Below are positions 17,298 through 24,651 of a stretch of 43,954 bases of DNA, in pieces (position 1 is the first letter of the stretch; each line of letters begins with the position of its first letter). The DNA is taken from contig JAFGGY010000210.1 in NCBI GenBank assembly GCA_016930365.1, positions 1-43,954 on the forward strand, given 5' to 3'. Below the pieces are notes generated by a model. The model ran no database searches. It was not told the origin of the DNA and saw nothing but the letters and a program-made list of their open reading frames with translations. The stretch comes from Prolixibacteraceae bacterium (lineage in GTDB: Bacteria > Bacteroidota > Bacteroidia > Bacteroidales > Prolixibacteraceae). A program made the position numbers and the translations under genes.

Positions 17298-18785
17298 ATG
17301 ACCATACTATCAGAATATTTAAAAGAACGACGCAACGAAGAGTGGCGGGCAGAACTCCGCAAAAAGCTCAAAGGGAAAGAACGCACAAGCATTCCTCGCG
17401 TAAAAATGCCCGAGGTTGAACCACAAGAGCGAACCAAACACCAAAACGTAGAAGTAAACCTGGGACTTACCGAAGAACAAGCCCTGGTTGAAGCATCGAG
17501 ATGCATGGATTGTGCTACTCCAACTTGTATTGACGGATGCCCGGTGCAAATTAACATTCCTGAATTTGTAAAAAATATTGAGCGAAAAGAATATGGACTT
17601 GCCGCTCAAACCCTTAAAAAAACCAGTGCCCTTCCTGCTGTTTGCGGACGTGTTTGTCCGCAGGAAAAGCAGTGCGAAGAACAATGTTTTTATACCACAA
17701 AACTGGGTAAAGACCCCATTGCTATTGGTTATCTTGAGCGCTTTGCTGCCGACTGGGAACGCGAAAGCGGCGAAATGTCGGTACCCGAATGCGCCCCGGC
17801 AAATGGGAAAAAAATTGCAGCCATTGGCTCGGGGCCTGCATCTCTTTCGTTTGCCGGCGATATGGCAAAATTGGGTTACGATGTTACCGTTTTTGAAGCC
17901 CTGCACGAAATTGGCGGCGTGCTGAAATACGGAATACCCGAGTTCAGGCTGCCCAACAGCGTTGTAGATGTTGAGCTTGAAAACTTGCGCAAAATGGGGG
18001 TTAAGTTTGTAAATAACTTCATTGTTGGCCGTACTGCTAGTTTCGACGACCTGAAAGAAGAAGGCTTCGAAGGCTTTTTTGTAGCCAGCGGTGCCGGGTT
18101 GCCCCGTTTTATGAACATTCCGGGCGAAAACTACAACGGAATCATGTCGAGCAACGAGTACCTCACCCGCGTAAACCTGATGGGCGCTGCAAGCGACGAC
18201 AACGACACGCCCGTACTGCGCGGAAAAACCGTGGCGGTAATTGGTGGCGGAAATACCGCTATGGACTCGGTACGCACATCGAAACGACTGGGTGCCGAAC
18301 GCTCAATAATTGTTTACCGCCGCTCACGTGCCGAAATGCCCGCCCGTGTTGAAGAGGTAAACCACGCCGAAGAAGAAGGCATTGAATTCATGAACCTGGC
18401 CAACCCTGTTGAGTATTTTGCCGACGAAAAAGGCCGCGTAAATAAAATGCGTGTACAGCACATGGAACTTGGCGAACCCGATGCCTCAGGACGCCGCCGT
18501 CCGGTGCCAGTCGAAGGCTCGGAAGAAGATATCGATGTTGACCTGGTAATTGTAGCTGTTGGGGTATCGCCCAATCCGCTTATCCCATCGTGTTTGCCCG
18601 AGCTAAAAGTAAGCAAATGGGGCACTATTGAAGTTGGCGACAATATGCAATCGTCAATCCCCGTGCTGTTTGCCGGTGGCGACATTGTACGTGGTGGCGC
18701 AACTGTAATTCTCGCCATGGGCGATGGCCGTAAAGCTGCTGCTTCGATGCATGAATATCTTTCAGGTGAGCAAAAGAATGACTAA
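17298..18785 (+). CDS. NfnB/GltD-like NADPH oxidoreductase subunit
   Basis: This 495-residue protein has the GltD fold. An N-terminal domain holds two [4Fe-4S] sites (CMDCATPTCIDGCPVQ and CGRVCPQEKQCEEQC). A first nucleotide motif follows (IGSGPASLSFAGDMA), then a second Rossmann motif (VIGGGNTAMDSVRTS) and a C-terminal FAD segment LFAGGDIVRGGATVILAMGDG. Annotation pipelines often call it glutamate synthase small chain. No gltB large chain is nearby, and the NfnA-like gene directly upstream argues for an Nfn/Sud heterodimer instead. That complex would set the NADPH/NADH/ferredoxin balance in an anaerobe. Family assignment is firm; the reaction is inferred. Confidence 0.88.
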   Translation: MTILSEYLKERRNEEWRAELRKKLKGKERTSIPRVKMPEVEPQERTKHQNVEVNLGLTEEQALVEASRCMDCATPTCIDGCPVQINIPEFVKNIERKEYGLAAQTLKKTSALPAVCGRVCPQEKQCEEQCFYTTKLGKDPIAIGYLERFAADWERESGEMSVPECAPANGKKIAAIGSGPASLSFAGDMAKLGYDVTVFEALHEIGGVLKYGIPEFRLPNSVVDVELENLRKMGVKFVNNFIVGRTASFDDLKEEGFEGFFVASGAGLPRFMNIPGENYNGIMSSNEYLTRVNLMGAASDDNDTPVLRGKTVAVIGGGNTAMDSVRTSKRLGAERSIIVYRRSRAEMPARVEEVNHAEEEGIEFMNLANPVEYFADEKGRVNKMRVQHMELGEPDASGRRRPVPVEGSEEDIDVDLVIVAVGVSPNPLIPSCLPELKVSKWGTIEVGDNMQSSIPVLFAGGDIVRGGATVILAMGDGRKAAASMHEYLSGEQKND

Positions 18786-18818
18786 ATTTGAGGAAAGTTG
18801 TTCAATCAAAGAAACTGA

Positions 18819-19101
18819 ATGATTTTAAAAGAATCAATGACAAACAGAAAATCAAATATTAATGTAGATAAAATTGTAAAACACTGGATTGAAACATCTG
18901 ATGATGATTTCAAAACTTCTTTATCTTTATTTGAATCAAAATCATACAGCTGGTCACTTTTTGTAGGTCATATTTCAACTGAAAAAATTCTAAAAGCATT
19001 ATATGTTAAAAAATTCAGCAAACATGCCCCTTTTATTCATAACAAAGGAATGGATTGAAAGGATTAAAATAATTCGGTCATGGATAAAAGAAAAGCTATA
19101 G
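18819..19101 (+). pseudogene. HEPN-domain protein with internal deletion and frameshift
   Basis: The first 79 codons (to the stop at 19056-19058) read as the N-terminal half of a HEPN protein: HWIETSDDDFKTSLSLFES, then FVGHISTEKILKALYVKKFS and FIHN. The normal helical middle with the R-x4-6-H ribonuclease motif is absent. In the +1 frame from 19048 a stretch reading EWIERIKIIRSWIKEKL to a stop at 19099-19101 looks like the normal C-terminal tail. A deletion of roughly 45-50 codons that also shifted frame explains this. The tail overlaps the MNT start, as in intact pairs. The remaining product should have no toxin activity. ATGs at 18819 and 18837 are both possible starts. Confidence 0.75.
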
Positions 19102-19382
19102 ATATTACAACGCAGTACGCAAAAGCTGTTAAAGCCAAATACAACGATTCAAAAATCATCTTATTTGGCTCATATGCAAAAAATAATTTCAATGATGATA
19201 GCGACATTGATATTGCTGTTATTTTAAAAGACTATAACAATCTAACTGACATCCAGATTGAATTAATGCGCATAAGACGTAAAATTGACAGCCGTATTGA
19301 GCCACATCCATTCAAGGAAAAAGATTTCCATCAAACAAATCCCATCGTTAATGAAATAATTAAATATGGCTATAGAATATAA
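19080..19382 (+). CDS. MNT-family nucleotidyltransferase (antitoxin type)
   Basis: This is a 100-residue minimal nucleotidyltransferase of the MNT group. The signature GSYAKNNFNDDSDIDIAV gives the GS motif followed by the metal-binding DxD pair. In MNT-HEPN toxin-antitoxin modules this protein adds AMP to the HEPN toxin and silences it. The gene looks complete and begins inside the frameshifted tail of the HEPN remnant. With its partner broken it is probably a stranded antitoxin. Like the HEPN remnant it is more AT-rich than the flanking nfnB and DHOD-like genes, consistent with acquisition. Confidence 0.85.
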   Translation: MDKRKAIDITTQYAKAVKAKYNDSKIILFGSYAKNNFNDDSDIDIAVILKDYNNLTDIQIELMRIRRKIDSRIEPHPFKEKDFHQTNPIVNEIIKYGYRI

Positions 19383-19452
19383 TTTAAAATAAAGTTTTAG
19401 CTAAAACTATTTATGTATAGAATTTCACATTAAAACCCAAAAACACAACATA

Positions 19453-20454
19453 ATGGCAAATTTAAGCACACGATTTTTTGGATTAGAATTAAAGTCACCG
19501 GTTATTATTGGAAGTGCCGGGTTATCGAATACCGTCGAGAAAATTAAATTACTGGCCGAAAACGGTGCCGGTGCCGTAGTGCTAAAATCGGTTTTCGAAG
19601 AAGAAATATACAGCGAATATAAATACGAATTCGACAAACAAGCCGAAATAAACGATAATCTTGAATACCTCGATTACTTCGACTATGAAATAAAAAACGA
19701 ACGTGTTATCGAATACCTCAACCTTATACAAGGGGTTAAGAATGAAAAAATCGATATCCCTTTGGTTGCCAGTATCAACTGCACTTCGGGCAACGACTGG
19801 GTGTTTTTTGCCCAAAAACTGGCTCAGGCCGGTGCCGATGCACTTGAACTGAATTTATTTATCATTCCTTCGGACGTAAACCGTACAGCCGAAAAAGTGC
19901 GCGAATACTATTTTGCAACCATCAAAAAAGTGCTCAATACGGTTAATATCCCGGTAACGGTTAAGCTCTCGTCGTATTTTTCGGACCTGGCAGCCATGAT
20001 TAAAGAGCTCTCGGAAACCGGAATTGCAGGCATCACTTTGTTTAACCGCTTTTACAACATCGATATCGACATTGAAAAACGCAGCCTTATGCCGGCCAAG
20101 GTTTTAAGCCACCCGTTTGAATACCAAAAATCGTTACGTTGGATTGGCATCATGTCGGGACGCGTAAAATGCGACCTTGCCGCCAGCAGCGGTGTACACG
20201 ACTACCCCACCGCCATTAAAATGCTGATGGCCGGAGCCAATGCCGTACAGGTTGTTTCGGGGGTTTACAAGCACGGTTACAACTTTGTAAAAGAAATGGT
20301 TGAAGGCCTAAACAAATGGATGGACGACCACGATGTGAAAAGCATTAACGAAATTGTTGGTGTTGCCGATTTGCAACATGCCAAAAATCCTGCACAATAC
20401 GAGCGCGTTCAGTTTATGCGCTACTTTGGCGAGTTTGATAAGGATGTAGATTAA
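19453..20454 (+). CDS. Dihydroorotate-dehydrogenase-like FMN protein
   Basis: This 333-residue TIM-barrel protein belongs to the PyrD-related group. FMN-site segments are visible: TVKLSSYFSDLAAM with the conserved Lys, TLFNRFYNIDIDIE, and the phosphate-binding end GANAVQVVSGVYKHG. The segment that holds the catalytic NxSCPN motif in class 1 enzymes reads LELNLFIIPSD here, with no Cys or Ser at the base position. Pyrimidine synthesis is therefore unlikely. It may be an electron-transfer or dihydropyrimidine-type partner of the NfnAB-like pair just upstream, from which it is separated by the HEPN-MNT module. Its stop overlaps that of the convergent glycosyltransferase by 4 bp. Confidence 0.8.
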   Translation: MANLSTRFFGLELKSPVIIGSAGLSNTVEKIKLLAENGAGAVVLKSVFEEEIYSEYKYEFDKQAEINDNLEYLDYFDYEIKNERVIEYLNLIQGVKNEKIDIPLVASINCTSGNDWVFFAQKLAQAGADALELNLFIIPSDVNRTAEKVREYYFATIKKVLNTVNIPVTVKLSSYFSDLAAMIKELSETGIAGITLFNRFYNIDIDIEKRSLMPAKVLSHPFEYQKSLRWIGIMSGRVKCDLAASSGVHDYPTAIKMLMAGANAVQVVSGVYKHGYNFVKEMVEGLNKWMDDHDVKSINEIVGVADLQHAKNPAQYERVQFMRYFGEFDKDVD

Positions 20455-21563
20455 AACATATTGAGTAAACGAGATACCGAAGCACTGTTTGAGAATTCTT
20501 TCAACAGTGCTTTTCTTTTTTCAATATTATCGTTTGTAAATTCCTGCGTTATTAACCATTTAAGTTCACGTATCAATCCGGCATCGCTTGCGCAGCAAAC
20601 CACCATATCACCTAAGCCTGTGCCTGCCACCAACTGCCTGGTTCCAACACAAAACCGCCCATTAAAAAGAGCATTAATCAGTTTTAGTTTGAATCCTGTT
20701 GATTGAAAAGTAGGCAAAAAGTTAATGTGAGCATTTGCTATCATCTCGTCCATACTTGTTGAGTTGGGATTTGCAACAAGGCGTACATTGCTTTGATTTT
20801 GGGCAGCCACAACCAGACTTTCACACGGATTTTTACCAGCAATCACAAACTGAAAATCGACATTGGGAGCAATTCGCTCAATTACAAATAAAGCTGCTTC
20901 CCTGTTTTCTTCTACCTCGAGATTTCCCTGATACAGAATAAAATCGCCTCTGCCAGGCAGGCTTTTAACTTCGTTGTTTGGATGCGAAGGTGGCATCAAA
21001 AAAACTTTTTTACCATACTTTTTCCCCAGATATTCAAAATCAGATTCGGAAATAGCACCAAGCCTGTCGGCAAAGCGATATACCCTTTCGAAACGTTTTA
21101 GGCGCCGCGCTTCAATACTAAAATAGATTTTTTTCAGACCATGCGAGGTACGCGCTGCAAGTCCCGAGTAATAATGATGCTCAATATTATGGCTGCGAAC
21201 AATTTTAACACGCTTACGCAATTTTTTATTTGTCAAATAATAACAAGTATGAAGTCCTTCGAAAAGAATTGGATAATCGTTTTGAAGCAAATTTTTGAGC
21301 AACTCGTTATTTTTACGTGTGTTAACAATAAAAGGCAAAAACGAAAACTGATGAAACAGCGTTCGCGGCCGGGGATAATAAAAAACTTTTTCGCACATCG
21401 CCTCCAGTTCGGGGCTTTCGGCACGGCCATACTGAAAACAATGCAAATAAACACGCACGCCTGCTTTACTCAATGCCTGAATACGATAAAAAACATCAAT
21501 CACTCCCCCATAATCGGCCGGAGCAGGAATATTAAACGAAACGATATTCAGGTTTTTTATCAC
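20451..21563 (-). CDS. Family-4-type glycosyltransferase
   Basis: This 370-residue protein looks like a GT-B glycosyltransferase. An N-terminal acceptor-side domain carries PAPADYGGVIDVFYRIQALSK. The C-terminal half has the donor-side pattern: FILYQGNLEVEENREAALF, then FVIAGKNP, then a late ALFNGRFCVGT-type loop. The usual GT4 E-x7-E motif is weak, so the donor sugar is unknown. It may modify cell-surface glycans. The start codon is GTG at 21563, supported by a promoter 23 bp upstream. It stands alone and converges on the DHOD-like gene, sharing TTAA as both stop codons. Confidence 0.75.
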   Translation of the reverse strand: MIKNLNIVSFNIPAPADYGGVIDVFYRIQALSKAGVRVYLHCFQYGRAESPELEAMCEKVFYYPRPRTLFHQFSFLPFIVNTRKNNELLKNLLQNDYPILFEGLHTCYYLTNKKLRKRVKIVRSHNIEHHYYSGLAARTSHGLKKIYFSIEARRLKRFERVYRFADRLGAISESDFEYLGKKYGKKVFLMPPSHPNNEVKSLPGRGDFILYQGNLEVEENREAALFVIERIAPNVDFQFVIAGKNPCESLVVAAQNQSNVRLVANPNSTSMDEMIANAHINFLPTFQSTGFKLKLINALFNGRFCVGTRQLVAGTGLGDMVVCCASDAGLIRELKWLITQEFTNDNIEKRKALLKEFSNSASVSRLLNMF

Positions 21564-21585
21564 AACACAAAATTTAAGGTATCCT

Positions 21586-21615
21586 CAAAAATATTCAAAC
21601 TTACTGAATAAACAA
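21586..21615 (-). promoter_or_regulatory. Glycosyltransferase gene promoter
   Basis: On the minus strand TATTTTTG (21593 to 21586) lies 19 bp downstream of TTG (21615-21613), the expected Bacteroidetes arrangement. The transcript would begin near 21579, giving a leader of about 15 nt before the GTG start. Confidence 0.6.
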
Positions 21616-21710
21616 TTACACAAAGCCAACAATAGCATTTCAAAACAAGAAGCAGAGACAAAAGTCTCGAACATCATCAGAAAAAGAATCGCATATTCGT
21701 TCAAAATAGC

Positions 21711-21718
21711 TATTTTTG
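21711..21718 (+). promoter_or_regulatory. ychF -7 box
   Basis: TATTTTTG matches TAnnTTTG and lies 26 bp before the ychF ATG. No clear -33 element is seen. It diverges from the glycosyltransferase promoter about 100 bp away. Confidence 0.45.
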
Positions 21719-21744
21719 CAGCCTCAAAACCGAAAATAAAAATT

Positions 21745-22845
21745 ATGGCTTTAAAATGTGGCATTGTAGGATTACCAAACGTAGGTAAATCAACCCTTTT
21801 CAATTGTTTATCGAGCGCCAGGGCACAGTCGGCAAACTTCCCTTTTTGTACCATCGAACCCAATGTTGGGGTAATTACCGTACCCGACGAGCACCTTATA
21901 AAACTCACCGAAATAGACAAACCAAAGAAGGTAGTGCCTACCACCATCGAAATTGTTGACATTGCCGGATTGGTAAAAGGCGCCAGCAAAGGCGAGGGGT
22001 TGGGCAACCAGTTTTTGGCCAACATTCGCGAAACCGATGCCATACTGCACGTACTGCGTTGCTACGATAACGACAACGTTACCCACGTTGATGGTTCAAT
22101 AAACCCGGTACGCGACAAAGAAGTCATCGATACCGAATTGCAGCTCAAAGACCTCGAAACGGTTGAAAACCGAATAGTAAAAGTACAACGCCAGCTTAAA
22201 GATGCCACCAACAAAGAAGCGAAAAAGATATTTGAGGTTGCCACAAAAATCAAAGAAGCCCTGTTGCAAGGTGTTTCGGTTCGAGCTATTGAGTTTACCG
22301 AGAGTGAAAAAGAAATTGCCAAAAGTTTCTTTTTGCTCACCGATAAACCGGTAATGTATGTTTGCAACGTTGACGAAGCTTCGGCAAAAAATGGCAATGC
22401 CTATGTTGAAGCCGTTCGCGAAGCTGTTAAGAATGAAAATGCCGAGATATTGGTTATTGCCGCTTCAACCGAAGCCGACATAGCCGAGCTTGAGACCTAC
22501 GAGGAAAAGCAAATGTTTTTGGAGGACCTTGGACTTGACGAACCCGGTGTTAACAAACTGATACATTCAGCTTACAAGCTGTTAAACCTCGAAACATACT
22601 TCACTACGGGCCCCGACGAAAGCCGTGCGTGGACTTTCCCCAAAGGAATTAAAGCACCCAAAGCAGCAGGCATTATTCACACCGATTTTGAAAAAGGGTT
22701 TATTCGTGCCGAAGTAATTAAGTATAACGATTATGTAACTCTGGGTTCTGAATCGGCCTGCCGCGAAGCCGGTAAAATAGCAGTTGAAGGCAAAGAATAT
22801 GTTGTACAGGATGGCGACATTATGCATTTTAGGTTTAATGTGTAA
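21745..22845 (+). CDS. ychF: Redox-regulated ATPase YchF
   Basis: YchF (OLA1 group) is a universally conserved P-loop protein of the Obg family that binds ribosomes and prefers ATP to GTP. The 366-residue product starts MALKCGIVGLPNVGKST with the P-loop NVGKST. The G4 position reads CNVDE instead of NKxD, the change that gives ATP preference. The C-terminal TGS-like domain (about 280-366) ends HFRFNV as in relatives. Length and motifs are standard. It is a single gene. Confidence 0.95.
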   Translation: MALKCGIVGLPNVGKSTLFNCLSSARAQSANFPFCTIEPNVGVITVPDEHLIKLTEIDKPKKVVPTTIEIVDIAGLVKGASKGEGLGNQFLANIRETDAILHVLRCYDNDNVTHVDGSINPVRDKEVIDTELQLKDLETVENRIVKVQRQLKDATNKEAKKIFEVATKIKEALLQGVSVRAIEFTESEKEIAKSFFLLTDKPVMYVCNVDEASAKNGNAYVEAVREAVKNENAEILVIAASTEADIAELETYEEKQMFLEDLGLDEPGVNKLIHSAYKLLNLETYFTTGPDESRAWTFPKGIKAPKAAGIIHTDFEKGFIRAEVIKYNDYVTLGSESACREAGKIAVEGKEYVVQDGDIMHFRFNV

Positions 22846-22849
22846 TTTG

Positions 22850-22878
22850 AAAAAAGCCCCCTATTCCCCGAGGGGGGG
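22850..22878 (-). terminator. Possible terminator for the MFS gene
   Basis: On the minus strand five Cs pair with five Gs around a 10-nt loop (22876-22872 with 22861-22857), followed by C and six Ts (22855-22850). It lies about 155 bp beyond the MFS stop. On the plus strand it lacks a T run, so it would not terminate ychF. Confidence 0.4.
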
Positions 22879-22883
22879 AACAA

Positions 22884-22966
22884 AAAACGCAAAGACGCAG
22901 AAGCGCAAAGGAAAATTAATCATTGGTCATTAGTATTGGTTATTGAATATTGGGATATTGAATATT
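22884..22966 (+). repeat. Short intergenic oligomer repeats
   Basis: Two kinds of simple repeat sit between ychF and the MFS gene. CGCAAAG occurs at 22888-22894 and 22904-22910 with CGCAG between them. TATTGAATATT occurs twice, at 22941-22951 and 22956-22966. Neither encodes anything. They resemble the phrase-like tracts elsewhere in the window, such as 2746-2897. Confidence 0.6.
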
Positions 22967-23034
22967 AAAACGCCTCATGTAAACGGGTTAGAAACCTGTC
23001 ATCTTCTTAAAAAAATCGGGGCATTTAGAGCTTT

Positions 23035-24366
23035 TTATTCAGCCTTAACATTATTCGCTTTAAAAGCCATAATAAACAGGGCTGCTGCCACGGTCATTGC
23101 AATTATTATCCCAATGGTATAGGTTCCGCTGTATTTAAGCGACAAGCTAAACAAATACGGACCGAGGGCACTGGCAATCACCGTCCAGCTCATTGAATAC
23201 CCTGAAATGGCTCCAAGATGCTTCACACCAAAAAACCTGGGCCAGGTAACTGTATTCAGCACACTAAACAAACCACTCATAACTCCATAACCTGTAATCA
23301 ACAGGTAATAAGCTGAATCAAACGATTTGAGCTGAGTCATGGCAATTCCGGCTAAAACAACCCCTGCCATATTTATCATCAACAGATACTTTAATTTTAT
23401 ATAATCGCTAATCCAACCCCCAACAAAATTGAACCCAACAGCGATAAACGATGCAGGCAAAAATACAGCTATAGCCGTTTCCCTGCTGTATCCGGCCTCA
23501 CCAAATATCGAAACCACATGAAAGGTAAAAGCAGTTACAAATAACGCGTTCAGGGCAATGGAAATATTAAAAATCCAAAAAGAATATTTACGTAGTGCTT
23601 GTTTCAGGGTAAATTCTTTTTCACGTGCTGCCGGCTTGGCAAACAACTTGCTTTTTACCTTGCCCAGCTTGCCATCGGGTTCTACGCCGCAATCACGTGC
23701 ATTATCACGAAAAAACACAAAAGCAAAGACAACAAAAACAACTCCCACAAAAGCGCCAATAATCCCCCATGCCGAGCGCCATCCGTCAATTTCAATAATA
23801 TCGTTGAGCAAACGGGGTGAATATGAAAATCCAAACGAAACAAAAACCCCCATAAGGGCATTGGCAAGACCTCGGTGTTTTTCGAACCATTTCATCACCA
23901 TGTTACGGCTTACCATGGTTAAAATCCCCTGTCCAAAAAACCGGATACCCCAAAAACCAATAACCAAAAAAACAATAGCAATAATCTCACGATTAGCATT
24001 TTGCAAGAGACCAGATACACCATCTACCATCCAATCAACCTTCGTTAACCCAATGGCCATAAGCCCCAGCATAAACCCGGCAACCATTGCCATAACCCTG
24101 GCTCCGTATTTATCGTAATACTTGCCGGCACGAGTAATCATGAAACCACTGGCAACCGTCCCCAACAGATAAGCAAGGCTTAACGATGTGCGTTCAATTT
24201 TTAGGGCATCAATCAGGTAATCGGTAAAAACCGAAACCCCAACGGTTTGACCAGGAACACTCATTAATACACCAAATGTACCTACAGCCAAAATCACCCA
24301 GCCATAGAAAAACGGAAACTTATCTACCTTAAACGGGAATGGTGTTGTCTTTAAATTTATCTTCAT
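23035..24366 (-). CDS. MFS transporter, OFA-like
   Basis: This is a 443-residue major facilitator carrier with about twelve hydrophobic segments. The N-terminal region KFPFFYGWVILAVGTFG and the loop TRAGKYYDKYGARVM after helix 2 fit the MFS pattern, in the style of monocarboxylate or oxalate-formate carriers. A charged cytoplasmic loop lies mid-protein (about 215-235, lysine-rich), separating two six-helix halves. The substrate is unknown. The ATG at 24366 is used; the frame extends to 24405 only through a TTG. It is transcribed divergently from the ABC transporter operon, with no sign of a regulator next to it. Confidence 0.82.
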   Translation of the reverse strand: MKINLKTTPFPFKVDKFPFFYGWVILAVGTFGVLMSVPGQTVGVSVFTDYLIDALKIERTSLSLAYLLGTVASGFMITRAGKYYDKYGARVMAMVAGFMLGLMAIGLTKVDWMVDGVSGLLQNANREIIAIVFLVIGFWGIRFFGQGILTMVSRNMVMKWFEKHRGLANALMGVFVSFGFSYSPRLLNDIIEIDGWRSAWGIIGAFVGVVFVVFAFVFFRDNARDCGVEPDGKLGKVKSKLFAKPAAREKEFTLKQALRKYSFWIFNISIALNALFVTAFTFHVVSIFGEAGYSRETAIAVFLPASFIAVGFNFVGGWISDYIKLKYLLMINMAGVVLAGIAMTQLKSFDSAYYLLITGYGVMSGLFSVLNTVTWPRFFGVKHLGAISGYSMSWTVIASALGPYLFSLSLKYSGTYTIGIIIAMTVAAALFIMAFKANNVKAE

Positions 24367-24651
24367 AAAATTCAACTCACGGATAAAAAACACTGAAAAC
24401 AACAAATGTTTTCAGTTTCTGTTTACAAAATTAGATATTGAATGCTCAAATACCTCTTAAAAACACTTTATTATTCAATTTCAAAGTTTTCTTAAAGTTG
24501 TCTTTATCCAACAAGTAAATTCATTTATATCCATTTTTTTGATGTTTCAAAACATAAGCAAAATCCATTTTGTATTTTTCAATTTCGTTTCTCTTCTTAA
24601 CATTATTCATATATTTGATTTTAACATAAAACCACAACAAATCAGCAACTC
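24367..24651. other. Divergent intergenic region with -7 box for the ABC operon
   Basis: This AT-rich 285-bp region lies between the divergent MFS and ABC transporter genes. TATATTTG at 24610-24617 is an exact plus-strand -7 box 34 bp before the ATG at 24652; a TTTC at 24588-24591 is a weak -33 candidate. No clear minus-strand promoter for the MFS gene and no strong palindrome were found. Confidence 0.4.

Noticed and set aside
17319-17906. 195-codon minus-strand frame opposite the nfnB-like gene
   Set aside because: The sense strand encodes clear iron-sulfur and Rossmann motifs; the antisense frame shows none.
17298-18785. Glutamate synthase small chain (gltD)
   Set aside because: Fold fits, but no gltB is nearby and an NfnA-type subunit directly precedes it.
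23558-24118. 186-codon plus-strand frame opposite the MFS gene
   Set aside because: Lies wholly antisense to a clear membrane-transporter frame and has low-complexity Thr/Pro/Lys composition with no domain or promoter.
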